Assembly: GCA_943328865.2 (NCBI GenBank)
Contig: CALQBR020000081.1
Span: 1 to 6,567 of the forward strand
From: Sphingobacterium thalpophilum
Lineage (GTDB): Bacteria > Bacteroidota > Bacteroidia > Flavobacteriales > Flavobacteriaceae
Reading direction: 5' to 3'
Length of the DNA: 6,567 nucleotides
Shown here: positions 6,009-6,567 of the stretch, one piece after another
Layout of the letters: each line of letters opens with the position of its first letter
Numbering within the stretch: the first letter of the stretch is position 1
Program-made: the position numbers and the translations under genes
Notes under the pieces: model-generated
What the model was told of the DNA's origin: nothing
Databases searched by the model: none
What the model saw: the letters and a program-made list of their open reading frames with translations, nothing else

Positions 6009-6567
6009 ATGATGAACTCCGAAAAAACCGCTATAAAAGCTACTTATTTTAGTATAGCTGGGAATACTTTCTTGGCAATAATTAAGGGATTGGCTGGTTT
6101 TTTTGGTAATTCATATGCTTTGATTGCTGACGCAATTGAATCCACTACAGATATATTTGCTTCCTTTTTGGTGTTATTCGGTATCAAATATTCAAATAAA
6201 CCCGCTGACGCCAATCATCCTTATGGTCATGGCCGTGCAGAACCTCTAATTACATTTTTAGTGGTGGGGTTTTTAATTACTTCTGCCACCATTATTGCTT
6301 ACGAAAGTATTAACAATATCGGGATTCCTCACGAATTACCTAAATCGTGGACACTTATTGTACTTGGAGCGATAATCCTGTGGAAAGAGTATTCGTTTCG
6401 TTTGGTCATGAAGCGCAGTGTACAAACCAATAGTTCTTCATTAAAGGCAGATGCTTGGCACCACCGTAGCGATGCCATAACCTCAGTGGCTGCATTTGTA
6501 GGAATTGCAATTGCATTGATTTTAGGGAAAGGCTACGAATCGGCTGATGACTGGGCCGCATTATTTG
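6009..6567 (+). CDS. Cation diffusion facilitator family metal transporter, C-terminus cut by window edge
   Basis: An inner-membrane antiporter that exports divalent metal ions (Zn, Fe, Mn or similar) using the proton gradient. Only the first 186 codons are present; the family is usually about 300 residues, so the rest of the membrane domain and the cytoplasmic domain are missing. Hydrophobic segments are visible near residues 12-32, 36-60, 79-98, 114-128 and 156-173. Aligned by eye to E. coli YiiP, the transport site is E44 and D48 (ADAIESTTD) plus H151 and D155 (WHHRSD), and the second site D67, H70, H74 (PADANHPYGH) is conserved. The residue equal to YiiP D45 is therefore Glu. The metal cannot be named from this. 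Two ATGs occur in tandem (6009 and 6012); either may start translation. The gene begins 15 bp after the murA stop and is probably co-transcribed with it. Confidence 0.93.
   Translation, partial: MMNSEKTAIKATYFSIAGNTFLAIIKGLAGFFGNSYALIADAIESTTDIFASFLVLFGIKYSNKPADANHPYGHGRAEPLITFLVVGFLITSATIIAYESINNIGIPHELPKSWTLIVLGAIILWKEYSFRLVMKRSVQTNSSSLKADAWHHRSDAITSVAAFVGIAIALILGKGYESADDWAALF

Noticed and set aside
1..6567. Defence system, mobile element, CRISPR array or RNA gene
   Set aside because: RecQ beside a small ATPase could suggest a defence pair, but fmt, murA and the DUF genes around them are housekeeping or conserved genes. No transposase, terminal repeats, spaced direct repeats or tRNA-like folds were seen.

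Overview
The window looks like chromosomal DNA from a member of the Flavobacteriaceae, most likely Flavobacterium or a close relative. The reasons are the AT-rich sequence, A/T-rich start regions without Shine-Dalgarno sites, two boxes matching the Bacteroidota -7 promoter element (TAnnTTTG), a DUF4290 gene (a family I know only from Bacteroidota) next to murA, and the gene contents. This is inferred from recognition, not from a database search.

Layout: there are two divergent blocks around an intergenic region of about 200 bp (roughly 3354-3578). On the minus strand, reading leftwards, come a small P-loop ATPase/nucleotide-kinase-like gene (2814-3353, non-ATG start), a short RecQ-family DNA helicase (859-2754), and methionyl-tRNA formyltransferase fmt (1-859, C-terminus beyond the left edge). 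The recQ stop and fmt start overlap by one base (TAATG). On the plus strand come a DUF493/YbeD-like small protein (3579-3863), a DUF4290 protein (3867-4586), murA (4683-5993) and the first 186 codons of a cation diffusion facilitator transporter (6009 to the right edge).

How the genes fit together: this is mostly housekeeping content. fmt supplies formyl-Met-tRNA for initiation, RecQ works in DNA repair, MurA makes the first committed step of peptidoglycan synthesis, and the CDF protein exports divalent metal ions. DUF493 and DUF4290 are tightly spaced and appear to be co-transcribed just ahead of murA, with the CDF gene 15 bp behind murA.

I see no mobile element, CRISPR array, tRNA, rRNA or obvious defence system. 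The points most worth a second look are: MurA carries Asp where the fosfomycin-reactive catalytic Cys normally sits; RecQ's four-Cys zinc module lies about 170 residues later than in E. coli RecQ; the ATPase gene has no in-frame ATG; the CDF protein has Glu at a normally Asp transport-site position; and the divergent spacer holds small dyads and tiny open frames of unknown meaning.
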